A stretch of DNA of 64,000 nucleotides, from positions 1,488,001 through 1,552,000 of the forward strand of contig CP090851.1 in NCBI GenBank assembly GCA_041879415.1, read 5' to 3'. The translations under genes were made by a program, and so were the position numbers. Within the stretch, counting starts at the first letter, position 1. Each line of letters starts with the position of its first letter. The DNA comes from Vibrio chagasii (GTDB lineage Bacteria > Pseudomonadota > Gammaproteobacteria > Enterobacterales > Vibrionaceae). The notes below the pieces were generated by a model, which was given only the letters and a program-made list of their open reading frames with translations, was not told the DNA's origin and made no database searches. Shown piece by piece: positions 52,671 through 61,949 of the stretch.

Positions 52671-53768
52671 ATGCAGAAAAATCAATTAAAAACAAAGTAC
52701 TACCTTATGGGCACTGCAGCCTTAGTACTTGTTGCAGTAGGTGCGTACCAGCTGTGGGTTATGTGGCCATCACTAGTCATATCCAGCATTCAATGGCAAA
52801 GAGAAGTTAATTCAGAGCTTGCTGACCTCCTCTACGAGGCGAAGTCCAACCCTTGGGGTGCGGGCAGCTACCTTATCGGGTTCAGCTTTATCTACGGCAT
52901 GCTTCACTCATTAGGCCCGGGACACGGCAAGGTCATCGTTTCGACCTACTTAGCTACTCACCCAACAAAAGCAAAAGCCAGCTTAGTTCTGACTATCGTC
53001 TCTGCATTTTTACAAGCATTGGTCGCGATCCTATTAGTAAGTGTCTTGCTATGGGGCTTTAGCGCTTCTATGCGAATGGTGAACGACAAAGCAAACATGT
53101 TTGTTTCATTAAGCTTTGCTTTAGTCGCGGTGATTGGTGCGTTGATCTGCTGGAAAGCACTTAGAAACATCTACCGCTCAATCCGCAAACCAAAGTTGAA
53201 AGTAAAAGCGATCACCACATTAGCTGCCGATACGTCTTCTCCAATTTCAGTCCAACCACCAATGACGCTTCGCTCATCAGTACCAGCTGGTTCAATGATG
53301 TTGACCCCATCAAACGCATTACAACCTGCAGAACACGCTCACGCAGATCATTCTCATGCAGACTGTGGATGCGGCCACCAGCATGTTGCCGATGCGGACG
53401 CTATAAATAAAGCTTCAACACTTCGCGAATATGCAGGAATCATCGTTACGATTGGCGTAAGGCCATGTACAGGTGCGATTATGGTTCTGCTTTTCGCAAA
53501 CATGGTTGGCTTATATTGGATGGGCGTTGTCAGTGCCTTTGCGATGGCGATAGGTACCGCGTTCACGACCTCGACGATTGCAATCATGACACTAACGGGT
53601 AAGAACTTGGTAAAACGCTATTTGGCAGCAGGTAACAAAAATAACAGTGCGTCACTGAAAGTCGCAGGTCATTATTTACAACTGTTTGGCGGTGTTTTAC
53701 TTGTCTTGATTGGCTTATTGCTAATGAGTGGGCAAGGCCGCGGCATGTCGCCAGTGTTTACTATGTAA
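52671..53768 (+). CDS. NicO/RcnA-like metal transporter
   Basis: This 365-residue inner-membrane protein has six or more hydrophobic segments, the motif SLGPGHGKVIVSTYLATH (membrane metal site of the family), a His-rich cytoplasmic or periplasmic loop (HAHADHSHADCGCGHQH, near residue 220) and a second conserved IGVRPCTGAIMVLLFANM block. Family members carry nickel or cobalt; the Zur-type control suggests zinc here. AAGGTG lies 7 bases before ATG 52671; a GTG at 52662 is an alternative. It follows DUF1007 by 100 bases and is in the same unit. Confidence 0.85.
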   Translation: MQKNQLKTKYYLMGTAALVLVAVGAYQLWVMWPSLVISSIQWQREVNSELADLLYEAKSNPWGAGSYLIGFSFIYGMLHSLGPGHGKVIVSTYLATHPTKAKASLVLTIVSAFLQALVAILLVSVLLWGFSASMRMVNDKANMFVSLSFALVAVIGALICWKALRNIYRSIRKPKLKVKAITTLAADTSSPISVQPPMTLRSSVPAGSMMLTPSNALQPAEHAHADHSHADCGCGHQHVADADAINKASTLREYAGIIVTIGVRPCTGAIMVLLFANMVGLYWMGVVSAFAMAIGTAFTTSTIAIMTLTGKNLVKRYLAAGNKNNSASLKVAGHYLQLFGGVLLVLIGLLLMSGQGRGMSPVFTM

Positions 53769-53822
53769 TTGATAGACATGCACTCTAAAATTACCAGAGG
53801 CCTCATAACATCCCCACAGACT

Positions 53823-53848
53823 AAAGGACTCTCAACAAGAGTCCTTTT
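53823..53848 (+). terminator. Rho-independent terminator after the NicO gene
   Basis: AAAGGACTC pairs with GAGTCCTTT around a 7-base loop, with TT after it. Confidence 0.85.
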
Positions 53849-54052
53849 GTACTTTACTGGCATGCACCTTATTCAACCGTTGCATTACTAATAACTTAAA
53901 TACGACTTACCAGTATCATCGATTTACAAAACAGAGCCAAAATTTCTAAATAAAAGCAGTGAGAAGCGATACAATAATTAAGTTGCGAAATCGCAGCGTG
54001 GGACACCTGCCCACTGACAGTCCATTTACAGAGAACCTTAAAGTAGCCATAC

Positions 54053-54547
54053 ATGTCTAAAGATTCCGGTTTCACCACAGAGTACACCCTCGACAAAGCT
54101 TTCTTTGCTGAGTGTTATGATCAAACGAGCGTACCAACTCAATTCCCTAAAGCGTATTTAAAGGCGTTTTTGTTCCTTCTTTTTGGTTGGGTTCTACTTG
54201 AATTTGAACTATTACCAAGCGGCTACGTTGGCTGGTTCTTCATTGTATTGAGTGTCATTGAAGCGTTCAGCGTGTATTGCAAACGAACCTGGTGGTTGTG
54301 GCGACAAAGAATCAGTTCAGGAGCTGGTAGCAAAGTAGTTTTCCAAGGTGATTTAGACGGCGTAAGTTACAAAAACTATAAGACCACCAACACGATAAAG
54401 TGGAGCCAGATCGACGAGCTTGAGCAGACTGACCTTGGCTTTATCATTCATATTGGCAAGCAGCGCCAATACGTGAGTAAGTCATGCTTAAGTGACGATG
54501 CAATTAGTTTTATGGTTGAGCAGCACAAAGCATCAAAAGCTAGCTAA
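54053..54547 (+). CDS. YcxB-like membrane protein
   Basis: This 164-residue protein has two hydrophobic helices near residues 38-80 (AFLFLLFGWVLLEFELLPSGYVGWFFIVLSVIEAFSVY) and a C-terminal YcxB-like domain (DGVSYKNYKTTNTIKWSQIDELEQTDLGFIIHIGKQRQYVSKSCLSDD). The function is unknown. It is followed by a terminator and then by a metallophosphoesterase gene. Confidence 0.75.
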   Translation: MSKDSGFTTEYTLDKAFFAECYDQTSVPTQFPKAYLKAFLFLLFGWVLLEFELLPSGYVGWFFIVLSVIEAFSVYCKRTWWLWRQRISSGAGSKVVFQGDLDGVSYKNYKTTNTIKWSQIDELEQTDLGFIIHIGKQRQYVSKSCLSDDAISFMVEQHKASKAS

Positions 54548-54556
54548 TCCCTATCA

Positions 54557-54583
54557 GTGCCTGCCAATTTGGTGGGCATTTTT
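54557..54583 (+). terminator. Terminator after the YcxB-like gene
   Basis: TGCC-T-GCCA pairs with TGG-TGGGCA around a small loop, followed by TTTTT. Confidence 0.6.
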
Positions 54584-54634
54584 GTTACCTATATTGTCAT
54601 CAATCAACTTCATGTTCTTAATCGGATTACATCA

Positions 54635-55360
54635 ATGAACACCGTTTACCAAATCAGCGATTGCCACCTTTCTGATGACGCCAGCTATAACAACTTGCGT
54701 AAAGCGTTGGAGTTTGCCGATAGCGATCCAAACTGCGATACGATTTTCATAACCGGTGATATTTGTTGTAATCCAAAACCTGGCGACTACGTTGGATTGG
54801 AAGCATTCATTAAGCAACACGTAAGTGGTAAGTCGATTTACGCGATTGCAGGCAACCATGATGACTCTTGCTTAATGCGTGAAGAACTAAAAGGCTCGGC
54901 GATTCTTGTCACCGATAAAGCCACCGTTTGTGAGCGCGAATTTCTATTTCTCGATTCGAGTTTCAAACCTAAAAACAGAGTTCACCCACTCGGTTCAGGG
55001 CGTATCGATAATCGAGGCATCGCCCAATTAAAGAAACAGCTGAGAAAAGCCGACAACCCTATCGTTGTTGTTCACCACCCTGTGATTCCCGTCGGTGCCG
55101 ATTGGATGCAAGCAATTCGCCTGGAGAACGATTTTATTGTAATGAAGGTACTTCAAAAATATGGCGTGCGTGAAGTCATTTGCGGTCATGGGCATGATCG
55201 AATAACAGTGACCCGACAAGATATTACTCAATATATGGCGCCTTCAACAGCCTACGGGTTTGACCACTCTATCGACGAATATAATCGTAGTGAAAAGATT
55301 GGATTGAGTAAGATCTCACTTTCTTCGAACTCTATTGAATACCAAGCACTCTACCTTTAA
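54635..55360 (+). CDS. Metallophosphoesterase (cAMP phosphodiesterase-like)
   Basis: This 241-residue protein is a calcineurin-like phosphoesterase. The metal motifs are in order: ISDCHLSDD (Asp, His), FITGDICC (Gly-Asp), IAGNHDDSC (Gly-Asn-His-Asp), VVHHP and CGHGHDR. It resembles CpdA-type cyclic nucleotide phosphodiesterases in size and motif spacing, but the true substrate is not decided. The start at ATG 54635 is chosen because the fold begins there. Terminators lie on both sides, so it is a single-gene unit. Confidence 0.85.
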   Translation: MNTVYQISDCHLSDDASYNNLRKALEFADSDPNCDTIFITGDICCNPKPGDYVGLEAFIKQHVSGKSIYAIAGNHDDSCLMREELKGSAILVTDKATVCEREFLFLDSSFKPKNRVHPLGSGRIDNRGIAQLKKQLRKADNPIVVVHHPVIPVGADWMQAIRLENDFIVMKVLQKYGVREVICGHGHDRITVTRQDITQYMAPSTAYGFDHSIDEYNRSEKIGLSKISLSSNSIEYQALYL

Positions 55361-55381
55361 AACAGAACTGGTGCTGAAACA

Positions 55382-55409
55382 AAAAACCTGCCGAGCATGG
55401 CAGGTTTTT
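55382..55409 (+). terminator. Rho-independent terminator after the metallophosphoesterase gene
   Basis: AAAAACCTGCC pairs with GGCAGGTTTTT around GAGCAT. Confidence 0.9.
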
Positions 55410-55541
55410 CTTTATCGCCTTCCCCATACTCCCTTAGCTGAGAGGTTTCTATACTCTCAATTTATCAACTTGTGATTGAAACCAGCACAACAATGGAGTT
55501 TGGCGTTACACTGAATAAGACACAGCAAGTAAAGAGGTTTT

Positions 55542-57584
55542 ATGACGTTCTCCCCTGCCATTCTACGTAAAATCTGGTACTCCCCTTCGGTCAATCTTGG
55601 GCTTCGAGCCACCAGCGCCATTGTGTTGTTTCTTGGTTTAGGTGTGTTATTCAATCAAACGGCTGTCGCGATGACCGCGCTGATGACAATGCCTGCCGCT
55701 TTAGTTAGTGGGCTGGATTCTGCTGGCCCAAAGCGTTGGACTCGCTTTGCTATTACCGCTACCGCTTGGGCGTTAACTCAAGCAGTCAGTTATCTGCTAC
55801 TTATTAGCGGCCTGCCTTTATGGGTAACCTTTGGTCTCTTAGGTGCTTTACTTGCGAGCGCTGCAGTAAACGGTCCATTCTGGGGACGACTTGGCATGTC
55901 TAGCCTGTTGATAGCTATTGTCACCTTATCACTTCACAGCTCCAAAACCACACTCAGCTTGTACCCTATGCTGATACTTGGGCCTCTTACTTTCGCACTG
56001 TTTAGTTGGTTATGGTTTGCGCTGTGGAAGCACTATGCGTTACGTGTCTGCTTAGCTGCAATTTACGAAGCATTAGCAGACTACATTCAATATCGCCAAG
56101 AGTTCTTGTTAGGTGGAGAAAATGAAGCGTTAAAAAGACGTATTAAGTATCAACTAATCGAGCTGTTCCAGCAGGCTCTACAGTCTGAGTCATTCCGTTC
56201 TAAACATGACGATGCTAACAAACTTCGGGAAGCTCTATACCTCGCTATCGATATATTTGAAATCGTAATAAGCAGCCACACCAGCAATCCAGATCTGTTA
56301 AACCAATTTCAATCCAACAAGCACAAGCGTGATTTACTGTTAGTTTGGAGCCAACATTGCCAGCAAAGATTAAAACATAAAGCCAAGCAACTTCTGCACA
56401 ACACCAATGAAGACATACAGCACTTAAGCTCCTTAGAACAAGAAGCCGATGATTTGATTGAGGCGGTGAAGCTAGAAGATCAACCTCGCTTCCGTTATTG
56501 GGCGTTCGCCGTAAAACACATCTCACGTCGTATTGAGTTGAGTGAACCCGCGTATGAGCGGTCTTTTGAAGTACAACCGTTCGAATTATCATTTCGCCTA
56601 CCCAAACGAGATAACCCTATTTGGCGCCACGTTGCCCGAGTCGGTTTGATGTTTTCACTTGGTGCTGGCATCGCAGAATACTATGAATTAATTCGCCCTG
56701 ACTGGGTACTTATCTCAATGCTGATGGTGATTCAGCCAAGCTTTTTGGCAACACGCAGTAAAACTTGGAAACGCTGCTTAGGCACTGCTGCCGGCGTATT
56801 GTTTGCGACGTCTTTGATCCAAATAGGTGTATCAGCCACAACAATGATAGTGCTGATCGCGATACTCTTACCCGTCGCCATGCTTAATATTATGCGCCAC
56901 TACTCATTGGCTATTGGTTGTATTACCGCGCTATTGATTTTGGTTTACCAAACCATGGCACACCAAGGGCTCGATTTCGCCGCGCCACGTTTGATCGATA
57001 ATGTGATTGGCGGTGCGATAGTTCTATTGGGCTATGGTTTGCTATGGCCTCAATGGCGAGGCAAAGAGATCCATAATCAAGCGATAAAAGCACTCAACAG
57101 TTCGAAAAGCTTGTTCCTGTATTGCTATGAACAACTTCAAATCGATGCCGAACAACATGACCATATTGAACTAACCAAGCAACGTGCCGCCATGCTAACC
57201 GCAGAAAGCGACCTTGAACTGATTTATAATGAGATGCAGCAAGAGCCAAAACACACTCGCGCCGATCCTCACTACTACGAAGATATGTTGAGCCACTATC
57301 GCCTGCTAAGCCATTATCTCTGCTTGCTCGTTCCACTGGTAAGAAAAGGCACCCAATACCAAGGTTCCCAACAAGTAGAGGCGCTAATACATGATGCGAT
57401 GGATGCCTTAATCAACACCATCCGTGATAATCGAGTACATGAGCTACCTACACTGACCAACAAAACCGATGCCAATCACCCAATTTCAACCACTGGTCAG
57501 CAATCAGTAGAAGAGATCATCTGGTTAGCACTAATGACCATAAAACAAATGCACGACTTAGTTAGGCGTAACTTAAAGCCTTAA
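55542..57584 (+). CDS. FUSC family inner membrane protein
   Basis: This 680-residue protein is of the FUSC/YccS/YhfK group: an N-terminal membrane block (about 18-165; LRATSAIVLFLGLGVLFNQTAVAMTALMTMP), a soluble helical region (about 170-350), a second membrane block (about 360-500; PDWVLISMLMVIQPSFLATRSKTWKRCLGTAAGVLF), and a C-terminal soluble helical part. Relatives export aromatic acids or similar compounds with a HlyD-type partner; no partner is near. AGAGG precedes the ATG. Confidence 0.88.
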   Translation: MTFSPAILRKIWYSPSVNLGLRATSAIVLFLGLGVLFNQTAVAMTALMTMPAALVSGLDSAGPKRWTRFAITATAWALTQAVSYLLLISGLPLWVTFGLLGALLASAAVNGPFWGRLGMSSLLIAIVTLSLHSSKTTLSLYPMLILGPLTFALFSWLWFALWKHYALRVCLAAIYEALADYIQYRQEFLLGGENEALKRRIKYQLIELFQQALQSESFRSKHDDANKLREALYLAIDIFEIVISSHTSNPDLLNQFQSNKHKRDLLLVWSQHCQQRLKHKAKQLLHNTNEDIQHLSSLEQEADDLIEAVKLEDQPRFRYWAFAVKHISRRIELSEPAYERSFEVQPFELSFRLPKRDNPIWRHVARVGLMFSLGAGIAEYYELIRPDWVLISMLMVIQPSFLATRSKTWKRCLGTAAGVLFATSLIQIGVSATTMIVLIAILLPVAMLNIMRHYSLAIGCITALLILVYQTMAHQGLDFAAPRLIDNVIGGAIVLLGYGLLWPQWRGKEIHNQAIKALNSSKSLFLYCYEQLQIDAEQHDHIELTKQRAAMLTAESDLELIYNEMQQEPKHTRADPHYYEDMLSHYRLLSHYLCLLVPLVRKGTQYQGSQQVEALIHDAMDALINTIRDNRVHELPTLTNKTDANHPISTTGQQSVEEIIWLALMTIKQMHDLVRRNLKP

Positions 57585-57722
57585 ATGTCCGCGTTATTGA
57601 GTTAAAAGTCCCATCTCTGAATGTTCCGAATCAGGATCCATTCATAAGTTGTTTATATTCTCAAAGGGATATGCAACACACGGTATGATCCTTGGTTCGT
57701 AAATTTGGGCAGGACCGAAGCA

Positions 57723-58241
57723 GTGTTGAAGAGTCGTAAAGGGTTTACAGTTATTGAACTGTTTGTGGTTATCGTTGTTTTGGGTGTACTTGCAGCCATC
57801 GCAGCGCCGAGGTTCTTAAATCTCAGTTCAGATGCTCAAATAGCATCGTTACATGGATTAGGCGGAAGCGTAAAAGAAGCCAACCAACTGGTTTATTCTC
57901 AAGCGGTTATTGAAGGGCAAGAAAAGTTATCCGCAGGTAGTGTGACCTTTAATGGCACAGATGTCGAAACTCAGTGGGGCTATATCAAACCAACCTACGA
58001 CAACATTGTTAAAGTGATTAATTTTTCTTCGGAGAAATTAGGTTCTCACAATGATATACCGCAAGAGGAATGGGGTGTATTCCCACGGAATGCTGGTAAT
58101 CAAGGGAAAAGTATTCTCTATTTCATTCCTAGAGGCACCGAAAATATCCACCCAGATACCTCTACCTATTGTTTATTCCATTACTCTTTGCTTAGCACTT
58201 TGAGCGAACCCCAATATTACTATTCAACTCAAGGCTGTTGA
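57723..58241 (+). CDS. Orphan type IV prepilin-like protein
   Basis: This 172-residue protein has a classic type IV prepilin leader: MLKSRKG before the cleavage point, then FTVIELFVVIVVLGVLAAIAAPRF, with Glu5 of the mature form and the long N-terminal helix. The C-terminal domain ends with a two-cysteine loop (DTSTYCLFHYSLLSTLSEPQYYYSTQGC), the likely D-region disulfide. No pilus assembly genes are nearby, so it would use a PilD and assembly machine coded elsewhere; it may be a minor pilin or pseudopilin. The start is GTG 57723 (AGGA 8 bases upstream); the frame runs back to a TTG at 57705. Confidence 0.85.
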   Translation: MLKSRKGFTVIELFVVIVVLGVLAAIAAPRFLNLSSDAQIASLHGLGGSVKEANQLVYSQAVIEGQEKLSAGSVTFNGTDVETQWGYIKPTYDNIVKVINFSSEKLGSHNDIPQEEWGVFPRNAGNQGKSILYFIPRGTENIHPDTSTYCLFHYSLLSTLSEPQYYYSTQGC

Positions 58242-58286
58242 CTCAAGGGACTTACCCCAACTTTCAAGATAGCGATCCACAAAACA

Positions 58287-58316
58287 AAAAAGTCCGGCGA
58301 ATTCGCCGGACTTTTT
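58287..58316. terminator. Perfectly palindromic bidirectional terminator
   Basis: AAAAAGTCCGGCGAA followed directly by its exact complement forms a perfect 30-base palindrome between two convergent genes. Confidence 0.92.
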
Positions 58317-58327
58317 GGTGTTCGACC

Positions 58328-59764
58328 TTAAAGTGTGTTCTTGAAGATCTTACCATCTTTCATGATAAGGTCCATTTCCGTTAGGTGAGAACCATCTTTC
58401 TTGGCATCGTTACCTTCACCAAACCAAGTATCACGACCACCAACCAGTGTAATGTCTTCCAGTGGGTTACCGTCGATAAGTAGGATATCCGCGTATGCGC
58501 CCACTTCAATCACACCCAATTTTGCATCTGAGTATGGGTCAATCCATGGTTGCATTAGCTCGGCAGAGATACGACCCGATGTCGATGTCATTGCACGCAG
58601 CGCAGAGAAGTTACCGAACATATCTGCGTTCAACCAAATCTCATGAGCAATCTGCTTGGCACATGTATCTGCAACACCTACACAGTCTACGTTGAAGGCA
58701 CGGCGATCAAACCCTGCATCTTCCGCGGCTTTCATCTCTTTCTGGTAGCTACCAAACGCCGCTTGTGCCGAAGCCAGCTTCTTCTGAATCAGAGGATCTT
58801 GTACCACTGGAATGGTCGCAAGATCTGGCGAGAATGCCGTGAGGTTTGTAGCAATGAATGCTCCCTCTTTATTAAACTTACCCGCCATCTCTGCTTTGAA
58901 CATAAAGCCATGCTCTAAAGATTTCACACCTAGGTCGAGCGCTTGATGCATCGCTTGTTCGGAATAAACGTGCGTTGCAACGTAAGAACCATAAGATTCT
59001 GCGATTGCCACCGCGGCTTTCATCTCATCGTCTAGGTAAGAGTTGTACTGCCATGGGTCAAACTTCGAAGACACACCGCCCGATTGGAACACCTTAGTGA
59101 ACTGAGCCCCCTGACGGTAGTTGTATCGAGCTTGTTCTTTGATCTCTTCAACACCATTCGCGTTGCTCATGATATTAAGGATTTCCAAGTTCTGTGGTGA
59201 ATCTGTAAGACGACGAGACTGTAAACCAACATCGGCATGCGAACCGATAGGTGCAATTGGGGCGCCCGATGCGTAAATACGCGGTACTTCTTTTAGTCGA
59301 CCGTCACGTTCCATATCGGTCCATGAACCATCAGCACCACCTACATCACGAATCGTACCGAAACCCATGTCTAAATACATTTCTGCGAACTCTTGGCCGT
59401 GGATAGCAATCTCTGTCCAGCGCATATCATCAGTACCTAGCAAACCTTTTGGAATGGTTAAGTGCATGTGCGCATCAATTAAGGCTGGCATCAGTGTACG
59501 ACCTTCACCATCAATCACTTGGGCGTCTGCTGGAATGTCTGCCTCACCTTTGGTGATAGCGGTGATCTTATTATCTGTGACGACAACCGAGTGGTTCTTG
59601 TACAGTTTATTTTCAGTTCCGTTGAAAACATTAACGTTCTTAAATACAACAACTTGAGGCGCTTCTGCAGCGACTGGTGCCGTTTCCTGAACGGGCGCCG
59701 GAGCAGCGATTGAGTAAGCAGCTGTCATAGCTAAAGAAGCGGCAATCAGTGTTTTCTTGAACAT
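58328..59764 (-). CDS. Secreted amidohydrolase family protein
   Basis: This 478-residue protein has a signal peptide (MFKKTLIAASLAMTAAYSIAAPA) and an Ala/Pro/Glu-rich linker, then an amidohydrolase barrel: metal motif ALIDAHMHL, IRDVGGADG, TKVFQSGG (likely bridging lysine), ATHVYSEQAMHQAL, LEHGFMF, and YADILLIDGNPLEDI at the end. It resembles periplasmic imidazolonepropionase/prolidase-like enzymes that act on peptides or related amides. A Cys pair (VDCVGVADTC) may form a disulfide. AGAGAG is upstream of the ATG. Confidence 0.88.
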   Translation of the reverse strand: MFKKTLIAASLAMTAAYSIAAPAPVQETAPVAAEAPQVVVFKNVNVFNGTENKLYKNHSVVVTDNKITAITKGEADIPADAQVIDGEGRTLMPALIDAHMHLTIPKGLLGTDDMRWTEIAIHGQEFAEMYLDMGFGTIRDVGGADGSWTDMERDGRLKEVPRIYASGAPIAPIGSHADVGLQSRRLTDSPQNLEILNIMSNANGVEEIKEQARYNYRQGAQFTKVFQSGGVSSKFDPWQYNSYLDDEMKAAVAIAESYGSYVATHVYSEQAMHQALDLGVKSLEHGFMFKAEMAGKFNKEGAFIATNLTAFSPDLATIPVVQDPLIQKKLASAQAAFGSYQKEMKAAEDAGFDRRAFNVDCVGVADTCAKQIAHEIWLNADMFGNFSALRAMTSTSGRISAELMQPWIDPYSDAKLGVIEVGAYADILLIDGNPLEDITLVGGRDTWFGEGNDAKKDGSHLTEMDLIMKDGKIFKNTL

Positions 59765-59918
59765 AAAATACTCTCTTAGTTAGTAGTGGTGCTCTGAAAT
59801 CTGACGCCATATTACCCACCAGAAGAAAGCGTTAATTGCCATTTGATGACACGCGATCAAGTTCGCTATTCGAACTATTTACAACCAACCGTAGAGAATG
59901 AAAATCGAACACATAAAG

Positions 59919-59954
59919 AAAAGCACCCTGCCGACTCATGCGTCTGTAGGGTGC
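59919..59954 (-). terminator. Terminator after the PLP enzyme gene
   Basis: On the minus strand GCACCCT pairs with AGGGTGC around an 18-base loop, followed by TTTTC. Confidence 0.6.
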
Positions 59955-60001
59955 CCTTACTTGCTATTTCAAACTTTAAATATGTTTGCTGACTAAGCTC
60001 T

Positions 60002-61813
60002 TTACTGACTAAGCTGCCCAAACTTAGGCAGACTATTCACAAACTTTTGGTGTACGTCCATATAGGTTTGCATATAGATCTCGTCGATGTGCTCGTTACT
60101 TGGGAAGCTCGATGAGAAATCAACATGTTTACGGTCAATCGACAACTTGGCGGCTTCGATAATGTGTGCAATGAACATGCGAGGATCTTCTAAACCAATC
60201 GAGATACGCATAGTCGTTGGCTTGATACCCGCCTCATTAAGTGCTTCGTCGCTCAATTCTGAGTGCGTGGTCAGTGCCGGACACAAGGCGACCGTGTTGG
60301 TTTGCCCAAGGCTTACTTGCATACCGATAGCGGGTTCAAGCATGTCGAAGAACTGCTTAAATCCATCTCGATTGATTGGTGCTCGATCGCCATTTCCTTC
60401 CATATCGATAGTAAATAGCGCGGCTGGCAACCCTAAGTACATGTTGTTCTGACAGTGGTCATAGTTATCACTGTCTGGCAAAGCAGGACACGACACATTA
60501 ATGTCTGGGTGAGCATCAAAAATCTTTGCTAGTGTCAGCGTGTTAATGGTTTTCTGCACCACACGCATCTCATAGGTTTTCATGCCGTTGAGCACTTCAA
60601 ACGCCTTGTCTGCATCTAAGAAGGCACCTTTTATGTAATACACATTCCAAAACAGGGTTTCGTTCCAAGGAATCGTCGTCTCATCGCTATTGGGTTTGGT
60701 GAAAGTGACCTCTTCCCCTTTTGGCACAAACATGGTTTCGTTGCGCCCAATCACAACACCTGCTGTGGTGGTGCCAGAACCGGCCAGCTCTTTGGTGTAG
60801 GAATGAATCACATAATCTGGCCTTTCCATCACATCATCACGCTTAAGTACTGGGTGTAACAGTGGCGTACCTACCGTCGAATCCACAATCACATCCCAAC
60901 CACGAGAATGAGTCACCTTACTTATGTTGGCGACATCTAACACGTAGCCATGTGGGTTACACGGTGACTCAAGATAGACGTAGATCTTCTTACCTGCAGC
61001 GAGGCGGTCGGCATACTTGTGTGCGACCTCATCAAGACGAGTCGCAAACTCATCACCGGAATAACCATCCACCCACTCGACAGCAACATTGAGGTTCGAA
61101 GGCTTACCAAACCAATCTTCCAACAGTTGGTACGAACCGCCATAGATGTTGCGTGAAGCCAACACAATATCTTCATGCCCTAGCAAGTGACTGAGTAAGC
61201 CATCTATGGCCGCCATCCCAGAGTTAAAGTTCCACGCAAGATACTCGTTGGCTCTAGACCCTGCCTCAAGATCAACCATGTGGTTCGCCAGAGAAATTGA
61301 GGTTGGGTTCAGCAGTCGAGAGTAAATATCGTGAAGTGGCTCTTTACCGTTGAATGCATCTTCAATCCATTCGGTACAAGCAAACAGATAGGTCGCCGTG
61401 CGCGTAATCACCGGGCTGGCGGAAAAGATTGCCGCCACATTGTCGAAAATCGGATACGCGCCTTTGGAGGCGAAATTACCATTGTTAGTCGCAATAGATT
61501 GGTAGGTCGCACGCATTGGGTTTTGTAAGTTATCGAGGATCTTAGCGATCTGGAATGACAAGAAACGTTTGGCGTTAAACCAAGCAATACGGTCACTCTT
61601 ATCCAGCTCTGAAAGGCCATCAACCGTCAAAGCCCAAAGATCGTGTGTTTTGGTATTGGCTTTGTACAGTGTCGTCGCCAATTCCACCAGCGTGGTACCG
61701 TAATCGCTGCTTGGATCAATACCAAAGTGTTTTGCTTGCTCAATGGCAAGAGCTTCTGCTTGTTCATGCTTAGTAGTTTTACGCAGTGGGCTAAGTTGAG
61801 TAGAAGTATTCAT
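60002..61813 (-). CDS. PLP-dependent Cys/Met metabolism-type enzyme with N-terminal extension
   Basis: This 603-residue protein has a fold-type I PLP domain of the Cys/Met family (about 190-580): ASRNIYGGSYQLLEDWFG, YLESPCNPHGYVLDV, VDSTVGTPLLHPVLKRD and the PLP lysine in HSYTKELAGSGTTTAGVVIG. It is about 200 residues longer than cystathionine gamma-synthase or methionine gamma-lyase, because of an N-terminal helical region (1-150) of unknown role. The reaction is unknown, perhaps a C-S lyase. An Lrp/AsnC regulator is divergent and likely controls it. The upstream region has two short reading signals (see separate entry). Confidence 0.85.
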   Translation of the reverse strand: MNTSTQLSPLRKTTKHEQAEALAIEQAKHFGIDPSSDYGTTLVELATTLYKANTKTHDLWALTVDGLSELDKSDRIAWFNAKRFLSFQIAKILDNLQNPMRATYQSIATNNGNFASKGAYPIFDNVAAIFSASPVITRTATYLFACTEWIEDAFNGKEPLHDIYSRLLNPTSISLANHMVDLEAGSRANEYLAWNFNSGMAAIDGLLSHLLGHEDIVLASRNIYGGSYQLLEDWFGKPSNLNVAVEWVDGYSGDEFATRLDEVAHKYADRLAAGKKIYVYLESPCNPHGYVLDVANISKVTHSRGWDVIVDSTVGTPLLHPVLKRDDVMERPDYVIHSYTKELAGSGTTTAGVVIGRNETMFVPKGEEVTFTKPNSDETTIPWNETLFWNVYYIKGAFLDADKAFEVLNGMKTYEMRVVQKTINTLTLAKIFDAHPDINVSCPALPDSDNYDHCQNNMYLGLPAALFTIDMEGNGDRAPINRDGFKQFFDMLEPAIGMQVSLGQTNTVALCPALTTHSELSDEALNEAGIKPTTMRISIGLEDPRMFIAHIIEAAKLSIDRKHVDFSSSFPSNEHIDEIYMQTYMDVHQKFVNSLPKFGQLSQ

Positions 61814-61849
61814 AATTGCTTAGTCATTCCATCCTTGTTGTACCTCCTT
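61810..61849 (-). promoter_or_regulatory. Mini-ORF coupled to the start of the PLP enzyme gene
   Basis: On the minus strand AAGGAGG (61849-61843) and AAGGA (61836-61832) precede an ATG at 61827 that opens the five-codon frame MTKQL; its TGA overlaps the ATG of the PLP enzyme (ATGA). The enzyme itself lacks a Shine-Dalgarno at normal distance, so coupling from the mini-ORF is plausible. Confidence 0.4.
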
Positions 61850-61949
61850 TAATTTTAGTGTTACATAGATGTTAAATATTGCTATTTACGAAGTAAGACA
61901 TACACTTTGAGCAATAATATTGCCGAGTGTTGTTTGATATTGATGGAAT

